Shown: one piece after another, positions 6,968-14,676 of the stretch
How the letters are laid out: every line of letters begins with the position of its first letter
How positions within the stretch are numbered: the stretch's first letter is position 1
Source of the DNA: Pseudomonas fluorescens
GTDB taxonomy: Bacteria; Pseudomonadota; Gammaproteobacteria; Pseudomonadales; Pseudomonadaceae
Assembly: GCF_001648775.1 (NCBI RefSeq)
Contig: NZ_LVEJ01000016.1
Location: 124,001 to 188,000, forward strand
Length of the DNA stretch: 64,000 bases
Direction: 5' to 3'
Notes under the pieces: model-generated
Told to the model about the DNA's origin: nothing
Seen by the model: the letters and a program-made list of their open reading frames with translations, nothing else
Database searches by the model: none
Program-made: the position numbers and the translations under genes

Positions 6968-8866
6968 CTACAACTTCGCCTGGCGCACGGCGCCACTGCG
7001 TGATTTGGCCATCGCCGCCAGTCGCACCGCGACGTTCGCCGCACCGTAACCGGCGTAGCCGTTCTTGCGCTGGATGATCTCGAAGAAGAAGCGCCCTTCG
7101 AACGGCTCGGTGTAGACGTGAAACAGCTCACCACCCTGCGCGTCACGGTCGTACAGCACGTTGTAATACGCCAGCTCACTGAGAAATTCGTCGTCGAAAT
7201 CAAAGCGTGCGGCGAGGTCGTCGTAATAGTTGAGCGGGATATCCAGCAGCGGCACGCCGGCCTCTTTGGCGCGACTGACTTCGGCGAAGATGTCGTCACA
7301 ATCGAAGGCGATGTGATGCACACCGGAGCCGCGATAACTCGACAGCGCGTGGGAAATGGCGGTGTTGCGGTTCTCGGAAATGTTCAGCGGCAAACGGATC
7401 GAGCTGTCGCGGCTGCGCAGTGCGCGGCTTTTCACCAGACCGTACGGGTCGGGCAGCACCACTTCATCGTCCGCTTCGAAATCCAGCAGGCTCTTATAGA
7501 ACAGCACCCAACTGTCGAGGCTGTCGGCTGGCAGCGCCATGGCCATGTGATCGATGCGTTTGAGACCGCCACGGGCCGGCGCATCCGCGAGCAGATTGAA
7601 ATCGGTGCCGTAGACATCGGCCTGTTCATCGACCAGATAAATCAGGCTGCCGTCCGGCGCGCGCACCGCCGCCAGTTCCAGTTCGTTGGGGCCGACCAGT
7701 CCGCGATAAGGCTGACCTTTGTAAGCGACCGCGCGCGCCAGCGCACTGGCGCTGTCCTTGACCCGCACAGCCGTGGCGCACAACGATGGGCCGTGGGCTT
7801 CAAAAAAGCTGTGAGCAAACGAATACGGTTCGGAGTTGAGGATCAGGTTGATATCGCCCTGGCGCAACAGGCTCACGCTCTTGGAGCGATGCTGGCCCGC
7901 TTTGACGAAACCGAGACGCTCCAGCCAGTTCGACAGCTTGGCGCCGAGGCTTTCATCAACGGCGAACTCAAGAAACTCGATGCCGTCGTACTCGCTGGCT
8001 TTCGGTGTTTCGAAGAGTATTTCGCGGTTGGCCACAGGTTCGGCGTCCTCCAGACGCTGGCGGGTCTTCTCTTCCAGATACAGCAGCGAACGCAAACCGT
8101 CGGCGGCATTGGCCCGTGGTGGCGCGGCGCGGAAGCCGTCATTGAAGATTTCCAGCGACAGCGGCCCGGTGTAACCGCTCTGGATGATCGGCGCGAGAAA
8201 CCCCGGCAGATCGAATTCGCCCTGCCCCGGGAAACAGCGGAAATGCCGGCTCCACTCCAGCACATCCATGGCCAGGATCGGCGCATCGGCCATTTGCACG
8301 AAGAAGATTTTGTCGCCGGGAATGTCGGCGATGGCGCGCGGATCGCCCTTCAGCGACAAGGTGTGAAAGCTGTCGAGCAACACCCCGAGGCTCGGGTGAT
8401 CGGCCTGACGCACGATGTCCCAGACCTGTTGATAAGTATTCACGTGACGGCCCCACGCCAGCGCTTCGTAACCAATGCGCAAACCGCGTGCGCCGGCATG
8501 CTCGGCCAGCAAGCGCAGATCATCGACCAGGATTTGTTGATCGCCGACGCTGTCGGCCGAGGCGTTGCTGCAGACCAGCACCAGATCGGTGCCCAACTCC
8601 TGCATCAGGTCGAACTTGCGCTCGGCGCGTTCCAGATTGCGCGCCAGACGATCGCGGCGGCAGCCTTCGAAGTCGCGGAACGGCTGAAACAGGGTGATGG
8701 CGATGCCGAGGTCGGCGCACATCTGCTTAACTTCGCGCGGACTGCCGTCGTAATACAGCAGGTCGTTTTCGAAAATCTCCACCCCGTCGAACCCGGCGGC
8801 GGCGATGGCTTCGAGTTTTTCCGGCAGGGTGCCGCTCAAGGAAACGGTGGCAATGGAACGCTGCAT
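6968..8866 (-). CDS. quiC: 3-dehydroshikimate dehydratase fused to an HPPD-like domain (QuiC type)
   Basis: This 632-residue fusion converts 3-dehydroshikimate to protocatechuate through its N-terminal TIM-barrel half (about 1-285). The metal ligands are visible: Glu134 (IGYEALAWG), Asp165 (LLDSFHT), Gln191 (FFVQMAD) and Glu239 (LSLEIFND). The C-terminal half (about 295-615) is a vicinal-oxygen-chelate pair like 4-hydroxyphenylpyruvate dioxygenase. An intact 2-His-1-Glu iron site can be proposed: His440 (RIDHMAM), His518 (VHHIAF) and Glu596 (FFEIIQR). Length and order match the fused QuiC1 form known from pseudomonads. The reaction of the dioxygenase-like half is not settled. It is divergent from the MFS transporter. 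Confidence 0.92.
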   Translation of the reverse strand: MQRSIATVSLSGTLPEKLEAIAAAGFDGVEIFENDLLYYDGSPREVKQMCADLGIAITLFQPFRDFEGCRRDRLARNLERAERKFDLMQELGTDLVLVCSNASADSVGDQQILVDDLRLLAEHAGARGLRIGYEALAWGRHVNTYQQVWDIVRQADHPSLGVLLDSFHTLSLKGDPRAIADIPGDKIFFVQMADAPILAMDVLEWSRHFRCFPGQGEFDLPGFLAPIIQSGYTGPLSLEIFNDGFRAAPPRANAADGLRSLLYLEEKTRQRLEDAEPVANREILFETPKASEYDGIEFLEFAVDESLGAKLSNWLERLGFVKAGQHRSKSVSLLRQGDINLILNSEPYSFAHSFFEAHGPSLCATAVRVKDSASALARAVAYKGQPYRGLVGPNELELAAVRAPDGSLIYLVDEQADVYGTDFNLLADAPARGGLKRIDHMAMALPADSLDSWVLFYKSLLDFEADDEVVLPDPYGLVKSRALRSRDSSIRLPLNISENRNTAISHALSSYRGSGVHHIAFDCDDIFAEVSRAKEAGVPLLDIPLNYYDDLAARFDFDDEFLSELAYYNVLYDRDAQGGELFHVYTEPFEGRFFFEIIQRKNGYAGYGAANVAVRLAAMAKSRSGAVRQAKL

Positions 8867-8960
8867 GTTTCAACTCCCGGACTTCGCCGCTTTTTGGCTG
8901 GGATGGTTTTTGTAGTGAGGGAAATTATTGGCTGCATCGAACGTGGCAGCAATTTAAAGT

Positions 8961-8976
8961 GTACTACCCGGTTAGT
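8961..8976 (+). promoter_or_regulatory. Candidate TetR operator in the quiC-transporter divergent promoter
   Basis: ACTA-C-CCGG-T-TAGT at 8963-8976 is a perfect interrupted palindrome centred between the divergent quiC and transporter starts. With its left flank it shares GTACTA-N3-GGTTA with the site upstream of aroQ. TetR regulators usually bind such 14-18 bp palindromes in divergent promoters. The regulator gene lies just beyond quiC. Confidence 0.5.
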
Positions 8977-9136
8977 TTTGCGTGCGATTATCGAACACAA
9001 TGGCGGTTTGGCGAATTGACGATTTTTCGTCCACTGCCCAACATCGACCGCACATTGAGTCCGGATCTGAACCACCGGTCGCAGCGTGCACAAAAAAAAG
9101 CACACCAAATAACAAATCCAAAAACGGGTGGAACAC

Positions 9137-10474
9137 ATGATTCCTTCACAGACTTCCCGCATGGCTCCGGCCATGAGCACTGCCACGGGTGGCATCGGCG
9201 ACAAGATCCGCGGCGCCATGGCCGTCGGCAAGACCCGATGGGGCATGCTGGCGCTGGTGTTTTTCGCCACCACCCTGAACTACATCGACCGCGCCGCCCT
9301 CGGCGTCATGCAGCCGATCCTCGCCAAGGAAATGAGCTGGACGGCGATGGATTACGCCAACATCAACTTCTGGTTTCAGGTCGGCTACGCGATCGGTTTC
9401 GTCCTGCAGGGGCGGTTGATCGACCGGGTCGGCGTCAAACGCGTGTTCTTCTGCGCCGTGCTGCTGTGGAGCCTGGCCACCGGCGCTCATGGCTTGGCAA
9501 CGTCAGCCGTCGGTTTCATGGTCTGCCGGTTCATCCTCGGCCTGACGGAAGCGGCGAACTACCCGGCCTGCGTGAAAACCACGCGCCTGTGGTTTCCGGC
9601 CGGCGAACGTGCGGTCGCCACCGGCATCTTCAACGCCGGCACCAACGTCGGCGCGATGTTCACGCCCATGCTGCTGCCACTGGTTCTCCACGTCTGGGGC
9701 TGGCAAGCGGCGTTCCTGTGCATGTCGGCGCTGGGCGGCATCTGGTTGCTGTTCTGGGGCTTGAAGTACTTCAACCCGGAAGATCACCCGAGCGTTAAAC
9801 AGTCCGAACTGGACTACATCCAGCAAGAAGTCGAGCCGGAACAGGCCCGCGTGCCGTTCTCGAAAATCCTGCGCATGCGCGGCACCTGGGCCTTCGCCCT
9901 CGCCTACTCGCTGACCGCGCCGGTGTTCTGGTTCTACCTGTACTGGCTGCCGCCGTTTCTCAATCAGCAATACAACCTGGGCATCAACGTCACCCAGATG
10001 GGCATTCCGCTGATCATCATCTACGTCACGGCTGACTTCGGCAGCGTTGGCGGCGGCATCTTGTCTTCATTCCTGATCGGTCGCGGGATGAATTCGATCA
10101 AGGCGCGGCTGCTGTCGATGTTCCTGTTTGCCTGCTGCATCATTGGCGTGGTGATGGCGGCCGGTTCGGCGAATCTGTGGGTTGCAGTGGCCGCTATCTC
10201 TCTGGCCATCGGCGCGCATCAGGCGTGGACCGCGAACATCTGGAGCCTGGTGATGGACTACACGCCCAAGCACATGATGAGCACGGTGTTCGGTTTCGGT
10301 GGCATGTGCGCGGCGATCGGCGGGATGTTCATGACCCAGATCGTCGGCCACATTCTCACCGTCACCAATAACAACTACACGGTGTTGTTCACCCTGATCC
10401 CGGCGATGTATTTCATTGCGCTGACGTGGATGTACTTCATGGCACCGCGCAAAATTCCTACCATCACCGAATAA
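9137..10474 (+). CDS. MFS transporter, ACS family, probably quinate/shikimate uptake
   Basis: The 445-residue inner-membrane protein has twelve predicted helices. N-terminal ALVFFATTLNYIDRAALGVMQ and the loop RLIDRVGVKR are typical of the anion:cation symporter family (hexuronate, glucarate, phthalate and dehydroshikimate carriers). Divergent transcription from quiC and the shared palindrome support import of quinate or a relative. The ATG at 9137 follows GGGTGG; a GTG at 9128 is possible but weaker. Substrate is inferred from context only. Confidence 0.85.
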   Translation: MIPSQTSRMAPAMSTATGGIGDKIRGAMAVGKTRWGMLALVFFATTLNYIDRAALGVMQPILAKEMSWTAMDYANINFWFQVGYAIGFVLQGRLIDRVGVKRVFFCAVLLWSLATGAHGLATSAVGFMVCRFILGLTEAANYPACVKTTRLWFPAGERAVATGIFNAGTNVGAMFTPMLLPLVLHVWGWQAAFLCMSALGGIWLLFWGLKYFNPEDHPSVKQSELDYIQQEVEPEQARVPFSKILRMRGTWAFALAYSLTAPVFWFYLYWLPPFLNQQYNLGINVTQMGIPLIIIYVTADFGSVGGGILSSFLIGRGMNSIKARLLSMFLFACCIIGVVMAAGSANLWVAVAAISLAIGAHQAWTANIWSLVMDYTPKHMMSTVFGFGGMCAAIGGMFMTQIVGHILTVTNNNYTVLFTLIPAMYFIALTWMYFMAPRKIPTITE

Positions 10475-10496
10475 CCTGGCCACTTGATTGGCCCCT

Positions 10497-10586
10497 TGTG
10501 GGAGCGAGCTTGCTCGCGAATGCGGACTGACAGTCGAAACAAATGTGACTGACACACCGCTTTCGCGAGCAAGCTCGCTCCCACAG
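10497..10586. repeat. Paired REP element, inward layout
   Basis: Two inverted REP copies (GTGGGAGCGAGCTTGCTCGCGA and reverse complement) sit about 45 bp apart between the convergent MFS and DMT transporter genes. The pair may act as a shared transcript end. Confidence 0.9.
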
Positions 10587-10603
10587 TTTCTTGCGCTGCC
10601 TGC

Positions 10604-11482
10604 TCAACGGCGGCTCTGTTGCCACGCTGCCGCCAGTCCGCTGCAACAGATCACTGCAATACCGATCACCGTCAACAGGCTCGGCGTGTGATTGAACAGC
10701 AGCCAGCCCAACAACCCTGCGAACACAATCTGGCAATAACCGAACGGTGCGAGCAACGCCGGAGCGGCATGGCGAAACGCCTGGGTCAGAAACAAATGCG
10801 CGGTCATCCCACAGCTGCCCAATGCCAGCATCAGCCCGGCATGGGTCAGCGTCGGCACCTGCCAAAAGAACGGCACTAGCGCACTCATCACCAGCGTGTT
10901 GCACAGCCCGGCAAAAAAGTTACTGGTGGTCGGGCTGTCGATTTGCGCAAGCTTGCGGGTCAGCAACTGATAGAAGCAGAAAAACAGCGCCGAACAGAAC
11001 GGCAACAACACCGCAGGTGTGAACAGTTCGCCGCCGGGGTGGACGATGATCAGCACGCCGATAAAGCCGCAGATCACCGCAATCCATTGGCCGCGACTGA
11101 CCCGTTCCTTGAGCAGCGGCACGGACAAGGCTGTCACCAAAACCGGCGCAAGAAAGTTGACCGCCGTGGCTTCCGCCAACGGGATGTACAACAGCGCGGT
11201 GGTGAAAAACAGGCTGGTGCCGAGCAGACAAAGTGCCCGGACCAATTGCCATAACGGCTTCTTGGTACGCAGGACGCGCAACCCGGACTGCGGCAGAAAA
11301 ATCCCTGCCATCAGCAAGGTGTGCACCAGATAACGCGCCCAGACCACCATCACGATGGGATAGAACCCGGACAGGTATTTCGACAGCGCGTCATGGCTGG
11401 AGAACAGGAAGGTTGCCACGACAATCAGCAAGATCCCCTTGAAGGGTTGGTTGACACCGGAGAGCGGAGTGCTGACGGTCAT
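10604..11482 (-). CDS. DMT superfamily (EamA) transporter
   Basis: The 292-residue membrane protein has ten predicted helices as two EamA repeats; ATFLFSSHDALSKYL and the LAEATAVNFLAPV region mark the first repeat and its end. Start ATG at 11482 is chosen because AAGGAAA precedes it; the longer frame to 11512 has no ribosome site. It lies downstream of the epimerase gene on the same strand, about 115 bp away with a single REP between. It may export or import the compound handled by that cluster, but it could be independent. Substrate unknown. Confidence 0.8.
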   Translation of the reverse strand: MTVSTPLSGVNQPFKGILLIVVATFLFSSHDALSKYLSGFYPIVMVVWARYLVHTLLMAGIFLPQSGLRVLRTKKPLWQLVRALCLLGTSLFFTTALLYIPLAEATAVNFLAPVLVTALSVPLLKERVSRGQWIAVICGFIGVLIIVHPGGELFTPAVLLPFCSALFFCFYQLLTRKLAQIDSPTTSNFFAGLCNTLVMSALVPFFWQVPTLTHAGLMLALGSCGMTAHLFLTQAFRHAAPALLAPFGYCQIVFAGLLGWLLFNHTPSLLTVIGIAVICCSGLAAAWQQSRR

Positions 11483-11558
11483 TGAGTTTCCTTGTGTTGC
11501 CAAAAAGATCAAAAATCTTCGCAGGCAAGTATCGCCGCCACAGGAACGACACTGTCCC

Positions 11559-11585
11559 TGTGGGAGCGGGCTTGCCCGCGATAGG
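11559..11585. repeat. Single REP copy, GGGCTTGCCCGC variant
   Basis: TGTGGGAGCGGGCTTGCCCGCGA is one REP unit with its own small palindrome. It lies just past the stop of the epimerase gene (11599). Confidence 0.75.
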
Positions 11586-11598
11586 TGCGCAGCACCGC

Positions 11599-12414
11599 TT
11601 ACAGCCGCGCCAACAACGCTCGGGTTTTATCAATCGCCATCTGCGCTCGCTGCAATCCGCTCACGCCCTGCTCCAGCAGTTTCACCGTGGGAATTTCCAG
11701 GCTCAACGCAATATTAGTCGGCAGTGCCCGCAACAACCCGAGCAAATCACAATCGCCCTCGCCGGGAAACCGCCGCTCATTGCGCGCCTGACGCAAGATC
11801 TCGGCCATGTCTGACGGCCTCGGCCCCGCCACATCACATAATTGCGCATAACGCAGGCGCGCCGCTGGCACCGCTTGCAGATCCTCCAGTCGCGACGCCG
11901 AACGATCAAAGTGGAAAGCGTCGACCAACACCGCGGCGTTGTCCCGATCAGCGTTTTCAACAATTCGCAGCGCTTGCTGCAGATTGCGTGCATCCGTCCA
12001 GGGCATGAACTCCAGGTGCGGATGCAACCCGTAAGGCGCGGCCAGATCACACAGTGCCGCAAAGTTATCGGTGAGCCGCTGCTCGTCAGGATCATTGCCG
12101 GCGACGAGTAATTCAGTGGCGCCCAATTGCGCGCCCACGCTGAGAAGTTTCTCAAAGTCAGCGACGACGGTTTGCGGCTTCAGACGCAGGATTTCCACAT
12201 CGAGCACGCGGATGCCGGTGTCGCGCAAGTGCGCCAACGTCTGACGCCGCAAGTCGCCATCGGCCACCAACGGGAAGTGATATTCCTCAGGCGTCGCCGG
12301 CTCAAGGCGTAAACCGACATGGCTGTAACCGGCACGCGCCGCCACTTCGACCATTTGCGGTGGCGACAACTCCAGCACCGTGAGGCTGGCCAATGAGAGG
12401 ATTCGTTCACTCAT
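11599..12414 (-). CDS. Sugar phosphate isomerase/epimerase-like TIM-barrel protein
   Basis: The product has 271 residues and a xylose-isomerase-like (AP endonuclease 2) TIM barrel. Likely metal ligands are in HPHLEFMPW (Glu), AAVLVDAFHFDRS (Asp, His), YAQLCDVAG (Gln, Asp) and ALSLEIPT (Glu), the same ligand pattern as the quiC N-terminal half. These proteins isomerise, epimerise or dehydrate keto-sugars and keto-acids. The ATG at 12414 overlaps the upstream dehydrogenase stop, so the pair is coupled. The pairing with a Gfo/Idh/MocA enzyme suggests sequential steps on a sugar, cyclitol or hydroxy-acid. Substrate unknown. Confidence 0.85.
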   Translation of the reverse strand: MSERILSLASLTVLELSPPQMVEVAARAGYSHVGLRLEPATPEEYHFPLVADGDLRRQTLAHLRDTGIRVLDVEILRLKPQTVVADFEKLLSVGAQLGATELLVAGNDPDEQRLTDNFAALCDLAAPYGLHPHLEFMPWTDARNLQQALRIVENADRDNAAVLVDAFHFDRSASRLEDLQAVPAARLRYAQLCDVAGPRPSDMAEILRQARNERRFPGEGDCDLLGLLRALPTNIALSLEIPTVKLLEQGVSGLQRAQMAIDKTRALLARL

Positions 12415-12416
12415 GT

Positions 12417-13478
12417 TCAAGCCTCGATCAGTGCAGGGGCGCAGGCTCGACCGGTAGCGGCGGCCTCGCGAATGGCGTCAATCAGCGCAAGGGTGCGGGC
12501 GGCATCGGCGGCACTGACCAACGGCTCGACTTCACGCCGCGCCACTTGTACGAAATGCAGTAACTGCAGGCGCAAAGCTTCGTCACCGCTGTAGGACTCT
12601 TCGACCACCAGCAACGGATCATGCCAACCGGCGTCGACCTGATCAGCCGCGTAATGCCAGCGTTTGAGCTGCGGAATGCTCAAGGCCCCGGCCGTACCGG
12701 CCAGCAGATAGCACGGCTGATCGGCCTGACGCGGATACACCGGGTTCTCGCCGCAACTCAGCTCCCAACTCCATGGCGCGGCGACCCCATCCGATCCGCT
12801 CAACGTACCCAATGTGCCGCCCTCGAATTGCAGCAACACCGCCGCGCTGTCTTCATTGGCAAAACCCCGCACAGCGTTGTCGGTGATCGCTTGCACCGAG
12901 CGCACTTCGCCGCACAGGTGCCGCAGCAAATCGAGGTCGTGAATCAGGTTGGTCAGCAACATCCCGGCGCCCGGTTCGCGGCGCCATGGGATGTCGAAGT
13001 AGTGATCCGGTTTGCGCAGCTGGAACAGCGCCGTGACCGTGGTCAGACGCCCGAGCGCCCCGCTCTGCACCCATTCATGGGCGCGCACGATCAGCGGATT
13101 GTGGCGTCGATGGTGGCCAACCAACACCGGCACGCCGCTGCTGTTTACCGCAGCCACCAGTTCGCGCACTTCATCGAGGTGCACGCCGACCGGTTTCTCC
13201 AGAAGCACCGGCACACCCGCCGCCAGACAATCGAGCGCGGTGCTGACGTGTTGATTATTCGGATTGGCGACGATCACCGCGTCTGGCCTGACGTGCTCGA
13301 GCATCTGACAGTGATCGGTGAAATGCCTTACACCCCATTGCGCCGCAAGAGCTTGTGCTTGCGGGCCCGGATCAGCCACCGCGCACAGCGTCGCTTCGCT
13401 GAGGGTTTGCAGATGCCGGTAATGTTGCTGGCCCATGTTGCCGGCGCCGATCAGGGCGATTCGAAGGGGCGAATTCAA
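12417..13478 (-). CDS. Gfo/Idh/MocA family oxidoreductase
   Basis: The 353-residue NAD(P)-dependent dehydrogenase has the Rossmann motif IALIGAGNMGQQH at 7-19 and the EKPVG motif near 94-98 in VLLEKPVGVHLDE, whose Lys is catalytic in this family. A later I-H-D-L-D-L-L-R-H-L segment (near 185) fits the His/Asp catalytic region. The family oxidises sugars, inositols and similar polyols. Start is the TTG at 13478, supported by AGAGGAT eight bases upstream and by the Rossmann motif position; no ATG is available before it. Two candidate IclR sites lie 26-64 bp upstream. It heads the operon with the epimerase. Confidence 0.87.
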   Translation of the reverse strand: MNSPLRIALIGAGNMGQQHYRHLQTLSEATLCAVADPGPQAQALAAQWGVRHFTDHCQMLEHVRPDAVIVANPNNQHVSTALDCLAAGVPVLLEKPVGVHLDEVRELVAAVNSSGVPVLVGHHRRHNPLIVRAHEWVQSGALGRLTTVTALFQLRKPDHYFDIPWRREPGAGMLLTNLIHDLDLLRHLCGEVRSVQAITDNAVRGFANEDSAAVLLQFEGGTLGTLSGSDGVAAPWSWELSCGENPVYPRQADQPCYLLAGTAGALSIPQLKRWHYAADQVDAGWHDPLLVVEESYSGDEALRLQLLHFVQVARREVEPLVSAADAARTLALIDAIREAAATGRACAPALIEA

Positions 13479-13503
13479 GGCGCGATCCTCTTGTGATTGT
13501 TAT

Positions 13504-13518
13504 TGGAATACCACTCCA
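13504..13518 (+). promoter_or_regulatory. Candidate IclR operator 1, upstream of the Gfo/Idh/MocA gene
   Basis: TGGAAT-ACC-ACTCCA is a 15-bp inverted repeat with one mismatch. It follows the same pattern as the perfect site at 14633-14647. It is 26 bp upstream of the dehydrogenase start. Confidence 0.5.
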
Positions 13519-13527
13519 GCAACAATT

Positions 13528-13542
13528 TAGAACCGAGTTCCA
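13528..13542 (+). promoter_or_regulatory. Candidate IclR operator 2, upstream of the Gfo/Idh/MocA gene
   Basis: TAGAAC-CGA-GTTCCA is a second 15-bp inverted repeat with one mismatch. Its centre is 24 bp from operator 1, so two dimers could bind near-adjacent faces of the DNA. Confidence 0.45.
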
Positions 13543-13612
13543 GAATCAAAAACCCATCAACCACAAAACCGTGCGAACACCGCACAATTTCCATGAACAA
13601 CCCAAAATCAAA

Positions 13613-13703
13613 TGTGGGAGCGAGCTTGCTCGCGAAAGCGGATTTTCAGCTGACCTGAATACTGAATGACAGAACGCATTCGCGAGCAAGCTCGCTCCCA
13701 CAG
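13613..13703. repeat. Paired REP element, inward layout
   Basis: Two inverted REP copies with a 45-bp spacer lie between the dehydrogenase promoter and the 3' end of the IclR gene, where they may end the IclR transcript. Confidence 0.9.
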
Positions 13704-13722
13704 AGGCCTATGTGAATTCGGA

Positions 13723-14499
13723 TTAGATAAACAGTTCCGAGGCCAGGCTAGCCGCTGATAATTCCTCGGTGAATTTCAGCAACAACGGCGCCAGCTCATG
13801 CAACCGCGCGCCCGGCATTCGCGCACTCGGCCCGGCGATACTGAGCACGCCGATCACCCGACCATCAGTGGGATGTCTGACCACCGCCGCAATCGCCGAA
13901 GTCCCCACTGCCGAACTCTCTTCGACACAGGCATAACCTTGTTCGCGAGCCAGGCGCAGGCGTTCCAGCAATTCGATATTGGAGCGCGGCGCATTCGGCC
14001 CGACGCCCACCGGCACCTCTGCCGCCTGGCGCTCGACCAACGACAGCGCCTCAGCGTCACTCATGCACGCCAGCCACGCATGCCCGGAGGCGGTGTAAAA
14101 CAGCGGCGCATCGCGGCCCATGTCCGGGTCATAACGCAAACCGGTGCGCGCGCCCTGAGCCTTGGCGATCCAGGTCTGCCGCTCGCCATCGATTACGCCC
14201 AGACGCACCAGTTCACCGGTTTCCTGAGCCAGCCGATCAAGCACCGGCTGGACAATATCGGCACCGCTGCTCGACAGGTATTGAAAGCCCATCGCGACCA
14301 GTTTGGTCGACAGGTGATAGCGCAAGGTTTCCGGATTCTGTCGCACGTAGCCCAGGCGTACCAGCTCGGCGAGCAAGCGGTGCGTTGCGCTCTTGGGGAT
14401 GTCCAGTTGCTCGGCCAGCGTCTGCATCGGCAGCCCGCGCGGATCACTGGTGAGGCTTTCCAGCACGCTGAAAACCCGTTCGATTTGACTGCCGGCCAT
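13723..14499 (-). CDS. IclR family transcriptional regulator
   Basis: The 258-residue protein has an N-terminal winged helix at about 5-65 (ERVFSVLESL ... LDIPKSATHRLLAELVRLGYV) and a C-terminal GAF-like effector domain with GHAWLACMSDAEA, ESSAVGTSAIAAVVR and VIGVLSIAGPSARM. The ATG at 14499 (MAGSQIERV) is chosen because the helix-turn-helix then starts at the usual place; the longer frame to 14610 adds unrelated Cys/Arg-rich sequence. It lies between the dehydrogenase-epimerase operon and the divergent flavoprotein-reductase operon. Shared TGGAAY-N3-RTTCCA-like sites make it the probable regulator of both. Confidence 0.88.
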   Translation of the reverse strand: MAGSQIERVFSVLESLTSDPRGLPMQTLAEQLDIPKSATHRLLAELVRLGYVRQNPETLRYHLSTKLVAMGFQYLSSSGADIVQPVLDRLAQETGELVRLGVIDGERQTWIAKAQGARTGLRYDPDMGRDAPLFYTASGHAWLACMSDAEALSLVERQAAEVPVGVGPNAPRSNIELLERLRLAREQGYACVEESSAVGTSAIAAVVRHPTDGRVIGVLSIAGPSARMPGARLHELAPLLLKFTEELSAASLASELFI

Positions 14500-14632
14500 G
14501 GGGAAATCCAAATGAAATTTCGCCAATTCTAGAAGACATCGGCGACAAAGCGAAATCTGGAACCAGCTGTTCGATAACCGCCCGCTTTGTGGGTTCAAGG
14601 CTTGTCGCACGACAGCAACACTGGTTACTTTC

Positions 14633-14647
14633 TGGAATCAAATTCCA
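14633..14647 (+). promoter_or_regulatory. Candidate IclR operator, perfect 15-bp inverted repeat
   Basis: TGGAAT-CAA-ATTCCA lies 30 bp before the flavoprotein start, in the divergent region with iclR. IclR-family sites are often short inverted repeats of this kind. Two weaker copies precede the Gfo/Idh/MocA gene. Confidence 0.55.
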
Positions 14648-14676
14648 AAAACAATTGATCGCTGGAGCGTTGTTTG

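Noticed and set aside
7118..9019. 633-codon open frame opposite quiC
   Set aside because: Shadow of quiC with no recognisable motif and no ribosome site.
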